A stretch of 38,202 bases of DNA. Origin: Terramyces sp. JEL0728. Its lineage: Eukaryota; Chytridiomycota; Chytridiomycetes; Rhizophydiales; Terramycetaceae. Shown piece after piece: positions 8,708 to 20,499 of the stretch. Numbering within the stretch: the stretch's first letter is position 1; every line of letters begins with the position of its first letter. The notes under the pieces are model-generated. The model had not been told where the DNA came from. It saw only the letters and a program-made list of their open reading frames with translations, and searched no databases. Both the position numbers and the translations under genes were made by a program. The stretch is taken from positions 1-38,202 of the forward strand of contig JADIIU010000118.1 of NCBI GenBank assembly GCA_027603945.1, given 5' to 3'.

Positions 8708-11700
8708 TTACTCCAAGAGATCATTAACGAGTTCCAAAAACACTGCGCTGCTCCACGCCTGAGTGGTACAGCTTGGGGGACAAGGAACAGCATCCTTGTT
8801 TGTCAGCTCAGGCAGCCCTTGATAAGGATTCTTGTCTGTATCAAGCAAAAACTGCTTGTGTTCAAGAATAATATTTTGAATCTCTTCAATATAATCTGCA
8901 GCCTAAATTAAAAACAGTTTTACATTTTCTGGATGGCTTGGTGCTTTAACAAAGAAATAATGGTATGCTCGCAAGAAATAGCCCATTACCCAGAGCCATT
9001 CTGGTCCTTGATGGTAATTAAATCCATGAGCTATAGATGGATCGCTCGATTGATTGTTGTTGTCATAAACCCCACGGTAAGCCCAGTCACTTGGATCCAG
9101 GGTCTTAATTCCGAGTGGCCCCAACAGAGTTTCTTTGATTATCTCGAGACATATTCTTGCGTGTCCAGGATCAAATAACTCTGGGGATTTGACCATTGCA
9201 ATACAAATATTTGGTCGGAGTTGGTATTTTGTATATGGAACTGAGGTTGCAATACAGTCCTTGTAGATTCCTCTTTTGTTTACCAAATCTGGTCTTTCCA
9301 GGTGATACTTTTCGCTATCCTCTAACATTAGAAATATTTACCGAGCGGAACATAGAACTCGCTTTCAAAATGGTCTTGAACTTTGTCATTCCATTCCTTG
9401 TAGGTGATCCATTTACCCTTAACAGCGATTCCTTTCCATTTCCAGTGTTTTTCAGGTAGTTTAGAGGCAAAGTTTAAAAAGTATTTCTGTAATCCAATGA
9501 TTTCGATTGGCGAGCCGTCTCTTGGTGTTGCTGGAACTCCACGGGTGCCGGCGTGCTCGTAATCACCCATTTTATCCATCCAGGTACCACAATTCCATCT
9601 GTTTCCGCCTTTCACAAATCCAGTCTCCCAATCAGTTGAAATACTTATATTGAATCCTTCATCGCGCATTGCATGGTCGAGGTTGCTACCTGCATTCCAT
9701 TCTCGGAATTCCACGCCATTACCATGTCGTTCCAAAATTTCATGACAAATCTCTCCAATCGTGTTGGTATATTTGTAACACCTTTCATCAGTATAAGGAA
9801 TGAAATCATCCTGAACATCAATATTGGTGTCTTTATCTGTATTTCTATATTGTGGCAACGGCACAAACCTTCTGGCCACTTGGACGTTCAAAAAGTCTAA
9901 TCCTTCTTCAGACTCGGTACAATACTCTACAACATTTGATAACCAAAACCAGCAAGCATCCCTGGCGTTGTAGCGTGGAAAGATTCCATGGTCCAAGAGG
10001 TTTGGCAATAACCCATGTTTTAAAGTAGATCCAAATGCAATCAAATGAGCTCTTGCAGCTTTAAAGTTGCCTGTGAGTAAAAACAACCCACGGATTGAAA
10101 TGAATACATCTCTGCCCCATACACGACAGTATTCAGTAGAGAAATGAGGTAGTCCGGCTGCCAACGAACTTAGGTTTTCCCACTTTTCAACTTTTTCATC
10201 TGGGTGGTGTAACGGCAATGGATAATTGTTTGGAACAAGACTGGTGGTTTTAACAGACCCATATAATTGATAGCTAGTCATGATGTTTTGAACAGCAAAC
10301 TTTTGGTTCGAATCCATATTTTTCAGGTCAATCTTTTTCAAAATCTTTGAGTTTAACAGTAAAAGCGAGTGATACTTGATTGCTTCATATGCTACAAACA
10401 CTACAATTGTAAAGTATTTCGGCTTGAAAGCTAGTGGGAGGTTTGCTACGAGATCAAGCCTGTAACTTAGCCAATCGAGTATTTTTTGCAATTTAGGAAA
10501 CATTGGCAAATACTTTTTCAATCTGGAAATAATGTAATTCATCATCCAAGGGCCATTTCGTAAATTATCGCACATTGGATGGCCAAGATCGTTACTGGTT
10601 GCTACACATGCTAGCGCACTAACGAATCCTTGCAACCCACAGTAAGACAACTTGCCAAAGCCAGGCACTTCATATTCACTCTCTTTGATGGTATCAAACT
10701 CTTCGCTGCCAACCCTGTACATGACAATATTAATTTCAGCAGATGTGAGCGGCTCGATAGCATCTTGAAGGTTTTGAGGGATTTTTAGATGCGCAAACCA
10801 AACTTGGCCAGTCAAATCACCCAATCTGTTCATAACCTCCACTCCGACATTCTTGTTTTGCATTCCTAACGATTCCCATAACTTTTGCAAAACACCGCTC
10901 TTTTCTTCATCCAAGCCAGTCCCCGCCATCCAAGTTTTGTACAAGACAATTGCACCTGGTTGAAAACTATTCTCCACAGAAATCAAAGATTCAAACATTG
11001 TTTCAGAAGATACAACATTTACGCTAGTTATATTCCCGCCAGCGTTCAGACGGGTATTTAAGCCAAAGATACAGCCTCCGTTCACATCGCAGTACTGTTC
11101 AGCGGCATAATGCAGCTCTGACTGCGACAAAGAATGATACAAATTTGGTGTGGTTCTATGCGGTAAACGATCTTCCTTTGTAGGTTCATCTCCAGGTGCG
11201 TGTTCATACGGTACATGTCCATTTTGTGTAGCAGACAGGATTTCCAAAGAGTACTCTTCCATTAACTTGACATGCTGATTCCGCAACTTGATTGTAGAGT
11301 GTTTTTCGTTGTTCTGGTGCTTGAATGCACAGCGAGCGATAAGCAAGTACCCTTCGTGAGTGATTGGATGCACTCTATGAACCGAAATAAAATCGTGTTC
11401 TTGATTAACATGGATTTCAGAGTATCCTAGTCTAGCCATTTTCGTATGCAACTTGTTTAGCACAGTTTTGGCAGGGATTATACCTTCGGTTGGTTTAGGT
11501 AGTCTGTATTTCCTAGTTTCTTGTACTACATCCAACAATTTCGGGAGTATTTCGTCGTACCCTTTTACACTACCAATAGCGCAGTTTGACATTGCTACTA
11601 GCGCTGCATTCGGCAGTGTATCGATTGCCGTACGTTTTTGGTGCGGTGTTTCGTTATCGTGTGTGCAGTCCATAAACAAATTGTGTGGGGCACTTTCTTT

Positions 11701-13487
11701 GACATTAACAACAAAGTCGTGTTCCAGCTCGGTGTATCCAGAACCAATGTCGTGGCCAAGTATATCAAGCGGGATATATTCGTTCTTTAAATTTAGAGAC
11801 CCAACTGGAGCTCCACCTTGGCGATGAACTAATCTAGACAGTTCCTGCGGGTCCCATGCATTCTAAATAAGTATAGCTTACCATTGCTTCTCTGATTAAC
11901 GAATTAATTCCCAGTTTCCGGACAAACAAAACATCTTTTTCTTCACTGCCAGTAAACAATTCTGCATAAACATACAAATCCGGATTAGTCTTCCTAGCCT
12001 CGGACAACAAGTATGAAGCAACATGTATAGGCGTGGAGTGGCAATTATCTATTCTAAATCCTTTGAATAATCTAGCCATTTTAAGCGTGTATTTTAACTG
12101 GTGATCCCATAACCACGGCGAATCTTCTTTCTTGTCGCCATACCGTAGTTTTACGCAATCACCCCATGCAATTACTGTACGCTGGAGGTATGCTTTAGAA
12201 TCTTTTGAGGCAAAATTTACAAGTGGATCAGCATTCCATATCCACCCATTATTAGCCAGCATTCTCATATCTGGATTTTCATGTTGAATTCGAGTAAAGT
12301 AAGTATCGACTAGTGGATGATCTTTGCTGATTTTACCCAGTTTTGGACCATGATCATCTAATCGGAGGTATTTGGCTCTGTTTCGGATTTGTTCAAGTAT
12401 AATTGTTCTATCACTGTCCCATTCTTGATAATAAATGAGGTTAATTTCGTCAAATATTTTCTTGAATTGTTTAGCATTAGGCTCTAAATCAGTTTGATTT
12501 GTAATTGCTTGTACAATTTCCAATGCTCTCTGGATATTGATTTTTTTGTGGAATCGTTTGAAATCTGTCTCTTCAACAATTTCCTTTTCGATTTCTTTAA
12601 TGGCAAATGATTGATGTTTTACAGTTTGCTTTTTGTACTCACTGGCAAACAAGTCAATTTGATCACTGTGGAGAATAGAGAATTCGTACAATTTGAGCTT
12701 ATCCAGCTCCACAGCAAAATTACTCATGATGCTGTCCAAATCTTGACTGTTTTCTAGTTTTAAATTGTCAGAGAATTTCAACAAGAGCTCGTCCAATTCA
12801 AATGCCGATCGCAAGTATGGAGCAGTAACTAAATTGTAACCTATAATTAATCAAATGCATACCTAATGCTTAAATAGATAAATACCACACTCTGGATGTT
12901 CAGCCAAGAATGGTGAATCACATGAAGTATGATTCCATACAATATCAGTAGTGCTAATCAACCCTAGTTTTTTAATTTCATGCAACACTTTTTCCATTTC
13001 CGCTTCCTTTTCAGCTTCACTCTTTTCACCCTTGAATAAATCATTAGAAAGTGATAATTGATCTTTAATGGAGTAAGGGGAATTTGAAACTCCTCTTGTA
13101 TTTAAAGGAGCAAAATGAATCATATTGTACCCTACTTCGCTTATCATTTTAAAGTGCTTTGGCCATAAATCTACCGATGGCATCCATTTAGGAATAATCG
13201 TAATTATGCTAATTCCATCTGCATTAAGAGTGATTACCGAGGGGCAATAGTTTGTTGACGTATAGCCTTGGATCTACGACAATAGTAAATTCCTTTTCAA
13301 ATTTGAAATCGTAAACGCCTGGAGTATCAATATCGACAATATATTCGTACTCGCTTTTCTTTGTTGTTTTTAATGGAGATGTAAGAGGATACTTGCGAGC
13401 GGTAGTTATTAATAGCCGGTATTGCTTGATTGGCGGCGGTAATCTGATGTACTGTTGGTTTGTGTAGTTTAGTTCAAAAGTAATCAT
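8708..13487 (-). CDS. GDB1/AGL: glycogen debranching enzyme (4-alpha-glucanotransferase/amylo-1,6-glucosidase)
   Basis: 1551-aa cytosolic enzyme; it moves maltotriosyl units from glycogen branches and then hydrolyses the remaining alpha-1,6 glucose. Length matches yeast Gdb1 and human AGL (~1530). Exons: 13238-13487, 12886-13218, 11882-12840, 9342-11862, 8924-9321, 8708-8902 (sum 4656 nt). Introns are 19, 45, 19, 20 and 21 nt; the 45-nt one is listed separately. N-terminal GH13 transferase half: [17 protein letters not shown] (nucleophile Asp), YAELF (acid/base Glu), [12 protein letters not shown]-terminal GH133 glucosidase half: [48 protein letters not shown]. Splicing restores conserved runs such as LIREAM-NAWDP and ECG-YNLV. 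ATG at 13487 is the first in frame. It indicates glycogen as storage polysaccharide, as in opisthokonts and amoebae rather than plants. Confidence 0.97.
12841..12885 (-). other. 45-nt double intron in the debranching enzyme gene
   Basis: The intron between exons 2 and 3 is 45 nt, twice the usual size. It divides exactly into two complete introns: 12863-12885 (23 nt, GTATTT...CATTAG) and 12841-12862 (22 nt, GTATGC...TTATAG) with no exon bases between. Removing only the right-hand unit (in transcript order the first) puts the downstream exon out of frame; removing only the second leaves a stop (CATTAG) in frame. Removing both gives ECGYNLV, the conserved sequence. Either one 45-nt intron or stepwise (recursive) splicing. 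Confidence 0.75.
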
Positions 13488-13946
13488 TTTGAGATTGGTT
13501 TTTCAAACGTGTATTCTGCTAAATTAAATTGCAGATTATGTCTTTATCCGACAATAAAGTTTAATCTTATTTATACAGGGGTTAAAGTATGTTTTGAATA
13601 TAAACCAACGCAACTGCATTGACGATTACGAGATCTGTGACGTGATGTCCCATCATTGGGCAGTATTGGACAGACTGTATTACAGCCAGACAGTAATCGA
13701 TCAGTCGCATCATTGTACATTTGTTGATTGACACCGCGGAAAGCTTCTAGTCCTGAAATCGCAACCGCACCAAGGATTAACACGGGCACTCAATGAAGGT
13801 TCTGCTGCACCTTTGTTTCATCTCTTATTGATAGCGCCGATGGTGTTTGATTGGATATTCCAGTCTAAAATTTCCTAATTAGGTCGGCGTAGCGTGGCGC
13901 GCTTTCCCTTGGATTAAGATTTTAATTTTTCACAAAGAAACACAGA
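13488..13946. other. divergent intergenic region with one weak ORF
   Basis: 459 bp between the debranching enzyme start (minus) and the acyltransferase start (plus). A 72-codon minus-strand frame at 13571-13789 contains four cysteines but opens at GTG, and no splice that adds an ATG exon was found. TATAAATA-like sequence is present near 13570-13577 but 85 nt from the debranching start. No convincing gene. Confidence 0.5.
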
Positions 13947-15227
13947 ATGGCTGATAGGTTTTTATACTTGGACGGCATAAGAGGATTGGCAGCATTTACC
14001 GTAGTATTAGAGCACGCCGGATACACCGTGCCCGAAAATGCAGTAGACGCTTTCTTTGTCTTGTCTGCCTTTCTGCTTACAGTAATTCTATACACCAAAG
14101 CAGAAAAGTTACTCAAGAACAACGCTAATATCAAGCAGTGGTTGTGGATGTTGCTGGATTACTTTATCAGACGGTTCCTTAGAGTTTATCCTGGCTTTTT
14201 GGTTACTGCAATAATGGTCAGCACACTAACTTATCGGCAACAACAGGAGGCTTGGTTTTTGAATGGACATGGCTATGATTTGTGGCAAGTTATTACTTTT
14301 GATTACAGACCACACGTTTTCTGGACGTTGCCTGTTGAAATGGAATATTACTTTGTTATTCCACTGTACGTTGCGGTAATATTGCTTGTTCGACGATGGT
14401 GGATCTTGATTGTACTAGCAGTCACTGTCAAAACATGCTACGCTGACTGGAACTCGAATAGATACAATGTCTCAGAATTGAGTATGCATATCAACACGTT
14501 CCTTAATGGCAGCTCGCTGGCATTCGTTTATGTTAAACTAAAAAGTACAAAACTTCAAAAAACAGTTGAAGAAAACAAGTATTTGGCTTGGGCACTGGAT
14601 AAATTCTCTATTTTGTTTGCGGTGTTTGTCTTGTCTGTTGGATACAAACGAATTATCATGACATGGCTGTTTAACGAGAAACTTGGTGGCGGATATCCAT
14701 TCTCGTCAATCTTTTTGTCTATTTTGCTGTGCAAGGAATGTCTCTTGCCTGGAACTGTTGCCAAATTCTTTGAATGGAACTTTTTGCTATTTGCGGGCAA
14801 GATTTCGTTCTCGTTATATTTAAATCACTCTTTTGCATTGTACTTGTGGGACCACCAAACAGATCCAGTCAACTTTTTCTTCTTTTTGGTATTTGCAGCG
14901 TTTGGATTCTCATATTTGACGTATCTACTGGTTGAATATCCAGTAGGCAGGCTGTCAAACTATATTTCTCAGTGGATCAAACGCCAAATGGAAGCTTCAA
15001 AGCCTTTTCCGCCAGACAACGTATTATTGGTTTGGTTTGACAAGCTGCGAAGAAAAAAGAATGATGATACTGAAGAAAATGACATTGAAGCGGGCAAGGA
15101 AGTTATTGACATTGAAGCAGGAGTGGAATCTGACAATGTAACTTCAAATAGCACTGAAATGGGAGCAGGCGAAAGTGATAGAGTCTCCCTAAGTCAAGTA
15201 ACCAATGTGGAAAATAATAAAGAATAG
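13947..15227 (+). CDS. acyltransferase-3 family integral membrane protein
   Basis: 426-aa intronless gene of the AT3 (Acyl_transf_3/OafA-like) family, multi-pass membrane enzymes that transfer acetyl or other acyl groups to sugars or lipids. Seen: N-terminal RFLYLDGIRGLAAF with the family DGxRG core, conserved His in VVLEHAGY, RRFLRVYPGFL, the WTLPVEMEYYF motif (family W-S-L-x-x-E), then repeated hydrophobic helices and ISFSLYLNHSF near the last helices. About ten membrane segments end near residue 345; the last ~75 residues are a hydrophilic acidic tail (EENDIEAGKEVIDIEAG) likely cytosolic. ATG at 13947 gives the normal N-terminus. Near glycosyltransferases, so glycan O-acylation is a reasonable inference; the substrate is unknown. 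Confidence 0.9.
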   Translation: MADRFLYLDGIRGLAAFTVVLEHAGYTVPENAVDAFFVLSAFLLTVILYTKAEKLLKNNANIKQWLWMLLDYFIRRFLRVYPGFLVTAIMVSTLTYRQQQEAWFLNGHGYDLWQVITFDYRPHVFWTLPVEMEYYFVIPLYVAVILLVRRWWILIVLAVTVKTCYADWNSNRYNVSELSMHINTFLNGSSLAFVYVKLKSTKLQKTVEENKYLAWALDKFSILFAVFVLSVGYKRIIMTWLFNEKLGGGYPFSSIFLSILLCKECLLPGTVAKFFEWNFLLFAGKISFSLYLNHSFALYLWDHQTDPVNFFFFLVFAAFGFSYLTYLLVEYPVGRLSNYISQWIKRQMEASKPFPPDNVLLVWFDKLRRKKNDDTEENDIEAGKEVIDIEAGVESDNVTSNSTEMGAGESDRVSLSQVTNVENNKE

Positions 15228-15799
15228 ACGTTAATTGATCTCTGATTCTGGATACTGTTTCTAAAGATAAGCAACAGTCTGTTGATGCTGGGGCCAGCAG
15301 CTATTACTTTCAGCAAAAGTCAGGGTATTTGCTTGTTTTTCAGATAATCAAGCATTAGCTTTCAAGTGCCGAGACACCTTGGCTCAGAAATCAATATCTG
15401 TTTAGTGAGCCTGAGCTCTGCAAGCTTTAGCCGAATATCCATACTGTTTATCGACAAAGGAACCATTCTGATACAAGACGCAATAGATTTTCCCAAAGTT
15501 TTTAATGTTTACGATCAAAATTAAACAGTCTTTGACGTGCAATTTCGCAAAAACGTTTTGGAAAGTCCCGAATCAAAAACGGTAAAAATGTGACGGGAGT
15601 TACACAACAATGCAGGATATTACTGGATATCCAATCAGTACGGATCATTCCTTTGCAGCAGAGAAGCGCTTGGTTTAATTTATAGTGGCGTCGGATATAT
15701 TGGCAGGAAATAGTCTTTTCTATCAATGTCAACATAGGTGTGGCACATGCAAAAATTGTTCTTTTTAGTTAGTAAAACCTCTTTGGATTCTTTCGGAAA
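15228..15799. other. intergenic region without a convincing gene
   Basis: 572 bp between two plus-strand genes. A 77-codon ATG-initiated frame on the minus strand (15502-15735, MLTLIEKTISCQYIRRHYKL...) has no signal peptide, domain or TATA-like box at -30 and is judged uncertain. No RNA gene or repeat recognised. Confidence 0.45.
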
Positions 15800-17287
15800 A
15801 TGTCCAAACTACAAATAGAAAATATACTTGTCAAGAAACGAAACCAAGTGATTACAGTCGTCGCATCATTGTGCGCGATCGCCCTGGTATCCTCCGTATT
15901 GTAAATGATTCCTAATAGTAGCCTTTTGCAAGACCATTTAACCGCCTCGCAAACTGAAGACATTCAACGCTTGAATCCTATTCATTCCGATTCTAACATA
16001 ACAATAGCAGTGCCGGGCGTAGAGGTTTCCCCTGTTCCGCTTGCTTCTACTTCCGATAATAGAATAACAGTCGAAAATGATATGTTTGACTCTAATTCGA
16101 CTGGATTAAACATTTACAACAGTGGGTATTCGCTTCCATTCAAAGAGTTCCTCCAACACTACCCTTATGCTGAAGCCCGGAAAGCAGTTGCAGAAGGTTC
16201 AGCACAGAAAATTGGCTCATATCGCTCACTTCTCCTCGAATACATGTTCAGCTACCTTCAGAAACCGCCAATAATGAAACCAAGTACGACCTGCACCAGA
16301 CCAATCCTTCCAGTCCCCCAATGCGAAACCAACTATCCAAATGTTTTCAGTGGAAATAGAAGCACTCCTGCAAAAGTGGGGATAGCCATCCAGTTTGGTC
16401 TTGAAATCGATACTCTTTGGATTGCACTTGAACAATACTATGGACTGGTTGACAAAGTATTTTTGCTCGAATCAAACAGAGCGCACAAGGCACACACCAA
16501 GAAACCGATTATATGGGACAGAATCAAGAACACACCCCGCTTCTTCAAGTTTAACCACATGGTTGTACACATGCTTGTTGATGATATTCCACGGGCAGTT
16601 GATGATGGTAATATCTGGCAGCTAGAGGATTACCAAGAAAGGATCCGTTGGGACAAGTTTGTAGAGTGGAATAATCAAATGAAATACTTTGGTGACGATG
16701 ATATCATTGGATTTGGCGATGCTGATGAAGTTCCAAGTTTGGAAAGTCTGAACCATCTCAAACACTGTCAATTAAAGCCAGATGTCCAATCTGTTGACGT
16801 TGGGATCTGGTTTCCTATGGGAACACTCAACGATGCCTTCCGTCCAGATTTCCCCGTTGATGGAGAACATGGATTTACACTTGGCGATCCTACATTCTAT
16901 ACTTTGAAGTCTGCAATTGAATACGCAACACAGGGTGGTGTTCCAAACAGACGAAGAGGAGGGAGCGGGCATTCCCTGGTCGGCGGCATGCACATGTCCA
17001 ATTACGTCTATTTGCCGGTCTGGTATTCTAAATTGATAACTTGCACAGAATGCCCTGGGTTTGAATATGTGCTCGACAAGTTTGAAAAAGTCATAGACAG
17101 CGAGAGTATCAAATTGGTGGAAGAGGATGAATACTTTAAATCTTGGGATGGATGGAGAGGTAGAATGACTACAGTCGACAAGTTGGACGCAAGCAACAAA
17201 GAGGCGGTCAAGATCCCTTGGTTCTTGGAGTGTAACTTGGATCTGTTTCCTGCTTGGCGACACTTGCACGACACTCGACTTGATTAA
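15800..17287 (+). CDS. GT17-family glycosyltransferase (MGAT3-like), type II membrane
   Basis: 488-aa protein from exons 15800-15900 and 15922-17287 joined across a 21-nt intron (15901-15921). Exon 1 supplies the start and a short cytosolic tail (MSKLQIENILVKKRNQ) followed by the signal anchor VITVVASLCAIALVSSVFLL, so the enzyme is a Golgi-type type II protein; without splicing the anchor is lost. The luminal domain matches glycosyltransferase family 17 (beta-1,4-mannosyl-glycoprotein 4-beta-N-acetylglucosaminyltransferase): LIDTLWIAL-type start (GLEIDTLWIALEQYYGLVD), VFLLESNRAH, DDIIGFGDADEVPS (nucleotide-sugar/metal Asp cluster), YVYLPVWYSK, WFLECNLDLFPAW. The intron ends TAATAGTAG; using either AG keeps the frame (adds one Ser). 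GT17 members add bisecting GlcNAc in animals; fungal substrates are not established. Confidence 0.9.
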
Positions 17288-17390
17288 TCCAATAAACTTT
17301 CTAATAATTTAGCTTGTAAAGAGTTTCTACGGCTTTCAAGAGCCGAGATATAAGTTCAACTAATATTTTTTTTTCTTTTTTGAATTTCAA

Positions 17391-20385
17391 ATGGCAAAAA
17401 CAAAGAAACCAATAGTGAAAGCAAAGACAAAAAAAGGAAAAGGAAATCCAAAACCTGGAAACAAAAAGAGGAACGAAGCAGAGACAAAGAAACCAGCAGA
17501 TAAGGTCCAAAAGAAACGGCTTCCAAGCAAAAAGAGTGTAAAACCGATGGATTACAAATATAATGTTGATTTAAACAAGTATGTCAAAGTAGAAAACAGG
17601 CAGGAAAAAAAGGAAAAGAAGGAAAAGATTGAAAAGGGAAAGAAGGCCAAGAAAGAAGAAGAGAAGCCAAAGAAAGAGTCAAAAAGTAGTAAATTTTGGA
17701 AACTGCAAACACAAAAAGCTAAAGAAAAAAGACAGGAAAAGAATGAATTCGAAGTGGTTTCTAAAGAGGGCAAAATAAAGAAACCTGCGCCAGAAGCAGA
17801 GTTGGAAGGCGATTGGGAATCTGGCTCTGATTTGGATGAATTAAGGGAAATGGAGCAGGAAGAAGTGAATGAAAGAGAAGCTCGTGCCAAACAAGAAATA
17901 CAGGATAAAGAACCACAGTTTGACGATGAAGAGGAATACGAGACTGAAGAAGAATATGAAAAAGAACTGCTTGATAATGCCAATCAAATCAAACAAGTTA
18001 ATAGAAAAAAGAAAAAATCTGGTGGATTTCAATCCATGGGGCTTTCGTATCCAGTATTCAAAGCCATCCAACAACTGGGATACAAGATCCCAACGCCTAT
18101 CCAAAGAAAAGGTATACCTGTTATTATGGATGGGGTTGATATAGTTGGTATGGCAAGGACTGGGTCTGGTAAAACGGCTGCCTTTTTGATCCCAATGGTA
18201 GAAAAGCTCAAAGTAATTATTGTTAATAGTAGACTCACTCTGCCAAGGTTGGTGCCAGAGCGTTAATCCTTTCGCCATCTAGAGAATTGGCCACCCAGAC
18301 ATTAAAGTTTACGTTGGATTTAACAAAACATACAGATTTACGATCCTGTGTATTTGTTGGTGGAGATAATATGGACACTCAGTTCCAAGCTATAGCTTCT
18401 AATCCAGACATGTAATTCCAATTAATTCTAGTATTATTGCCACTCCTGGTCGTTTAATGCACTTGATTATTGAATCTTCGTTGGAATTAAAGAGCATTGA
18501 ATATGTTGTATTTGATGAAGCGGATCGCTTATTTGAGCTTGGGTTTGCCGAGCAGTTGCGCGAAATTCTGTTGAAGCTGCCGCTATCTCGCCAGACTCTC
18601 TTATTTTCTGCCACATTGCCTAAAATCCTTGTGGAATTTGCAAGAGCCGGTCTGGTCAATCCAACACTGATCAGACTTGACTTGGACAACAAAATCAGCA
18701 AAGAGTTGCAATTATATTTCTTTAATGTGAAGCATGAAGATAAGGAAGGCTGTCTGTTGTATTTATTGCGCAATGTTATACCACAAGAGCAACAAACAGT
18801 GGTTTTTGTCAGCACAAAACACCACGTGGAATACATTCACAACTTATTGGTCAGTTTGGGGCTTTCCAGCACGTTCATTTACGGTTCATTGGATCAAACT
18901 GCTAGAAAAATCAACTTGGCAAGATTCAAACATAAAAGAGTCAATATTCTGGTTGTTACTGATGTCGCTGCTCGTGGTATCGATGTTCCGCTTTTAGATA
19001 ATGTAATCAACTATGATTTTCCATCTTCTTCCAAAGTGTTTGTTCATCGTGTCGGTATTTGACGCTTAACTATAGGTAGAACTGCTAGAGCTGGCAGATC
19101 TGGTTCCTCATGGACCCTTGTAACAAACGAAGAGATACCGTATCTGCTTGATTTACAACTGTTTACAAATAGACCGATAATTTTCTCTTCAACATTAACC
19201 AACGCTAAATCTGAACCAGATTACACTACCGAACTAGTCTTTGGCAAGTTTAGCGGCAGCGAAATCATGTTGGAAGTAGAGAGTCTACATGCTCATATCA
19301 AAGGAAATGTGCAATTGGAAACACTGAAAGAAAGTACCGTGCAAGGATACAAAATGTATTTGAGGTCGCGGCCAAGTGCAACCAAACCCTCGTATAACAG
19401 AGCCAAAGAAATCAAGACTCAGGATATAGGTAATTGCTTGCTAACAAGGCATTCATCCTTTAATCACAAAGACAATTAACCAACAAGAACTGGCAAGATA
19501 TGATATGGTTAGCTCCCTTGGCAAATTCAGGCCACAAGAATCGATTTTTGAACTTGGCAAGAAAGGAAGCAAAACACAAGAAGCATTATTAATGCAAAAG
19601 AGAAGGCAGCAACTCAAACATTTGATTGAAAAGCGGGTTGAAAAGGAGGAAAAAATTACACAACAAAGTCAGTATGACCAAAACAAGATCTTGTCTCAGC
19701 GTGTGCCAAAAGACCAGGAAGATGCAAAAGACAAGGAGTACTACCTCAGCTACCGTCCTAGCGATGACCAAACGGAGCAGCAATATGCAATCAACAAGTC
19801 ATTCAACGAAACTGCTCAGAACATTACCATGGATTTGGTTGGTGATGAAATTAGCGATTTGAGAAAGCGTAAAGTAGAGTGGGATCAAAAGAAGCACAAG
19901 TTTGTCACAAGCCAAGTTGGCAGCGACAACAAGAAGCGTATCAAGACGGAATCTGGGACTTTGGTGCCGGCAACATTCAAAACTGACAGGTACATTGGAT
20001 TAATTTTAGATTCGAAAAGTGGAAGAAAAAGAGTGGTGTTGATATGCCTAGAGTTGGCGAAATGGAAATCGAAGGTGGTCAGAAAGGAAACGTTGGTGTG
20101 GGAGTTCGAAAATACAGACACAACTCTGTTACAAAGCCAACCCTGACATCCAAATCATTCACTCGCAAACTTGCACAAAAAGAATCCCTATGGCGAAAAG
20201 AAGGTCTCGACAAGAAGGATATACAAAAACGCAAAGCCGAGTACATTGATAGCAACAAACCTACCCAAGTTAGAGGCACGGATGAGTTGAAGAGTGCCAA
20301 AGAAATTGCAATTGCCCGACATGAAAAGGAAAAACGCAGAGAAAAACACGGAAGACATGCTCATATTATGAACAAGAAAAAATAA
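17391..20385 (+). CDS. DBP10: ATP-dependent RNA helicase Dbp10/DDX54
   Basis: 964-aa nucleolar DEAD-box helicase needed for 60S ribosomal subunit assembly. Exons: 17391-18212, 18233-18411, 18432-19054, 19076-19429, 19449-19989, 20010-20385 (sum 2895 nt). Introns 20, 20, 21, 19, 20 nt. Lys-rich N-terminus (~residues 1-170), acidic stretch, then GGFQSMGLS (Dbp10 hallmark), Q motif [10 protein letters not shown], motif I ARTGSGKT (~255), Ia [90 protein letters not shown]. Several motifs exist only after splicing (ATPGR, HRVG-RTARAG, GIHPL). The C-terminus is the DBP10CT region ([13 protein letters not shown]) and a basic tail. No TATA box; ATG at 17391 is first in frame. Follows the GT17 gene by 103 bp. 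Confidence 0.97.
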
Positions 20386-20499
20386 ACCACTTTTATTTCA
20401 TGCAGGGCGATTTGCTATCTATCACAAGGTTGTGAACAAGCACAATCAAGCTCAAATAGTTGTGAATATTTACCAGGTTCCAAAATGTTATAAAGCAAA

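Noticed and set aside
13571..13789. 72-codon minus-strand ORF with four Cys
   Set aside because: Opens at GTG and no ATG exon could be joined; left as unsupported.
15502..15735. 77-codon minus-strand ORF
   Set aside because: ATG present but no domain, signal or promoter support.
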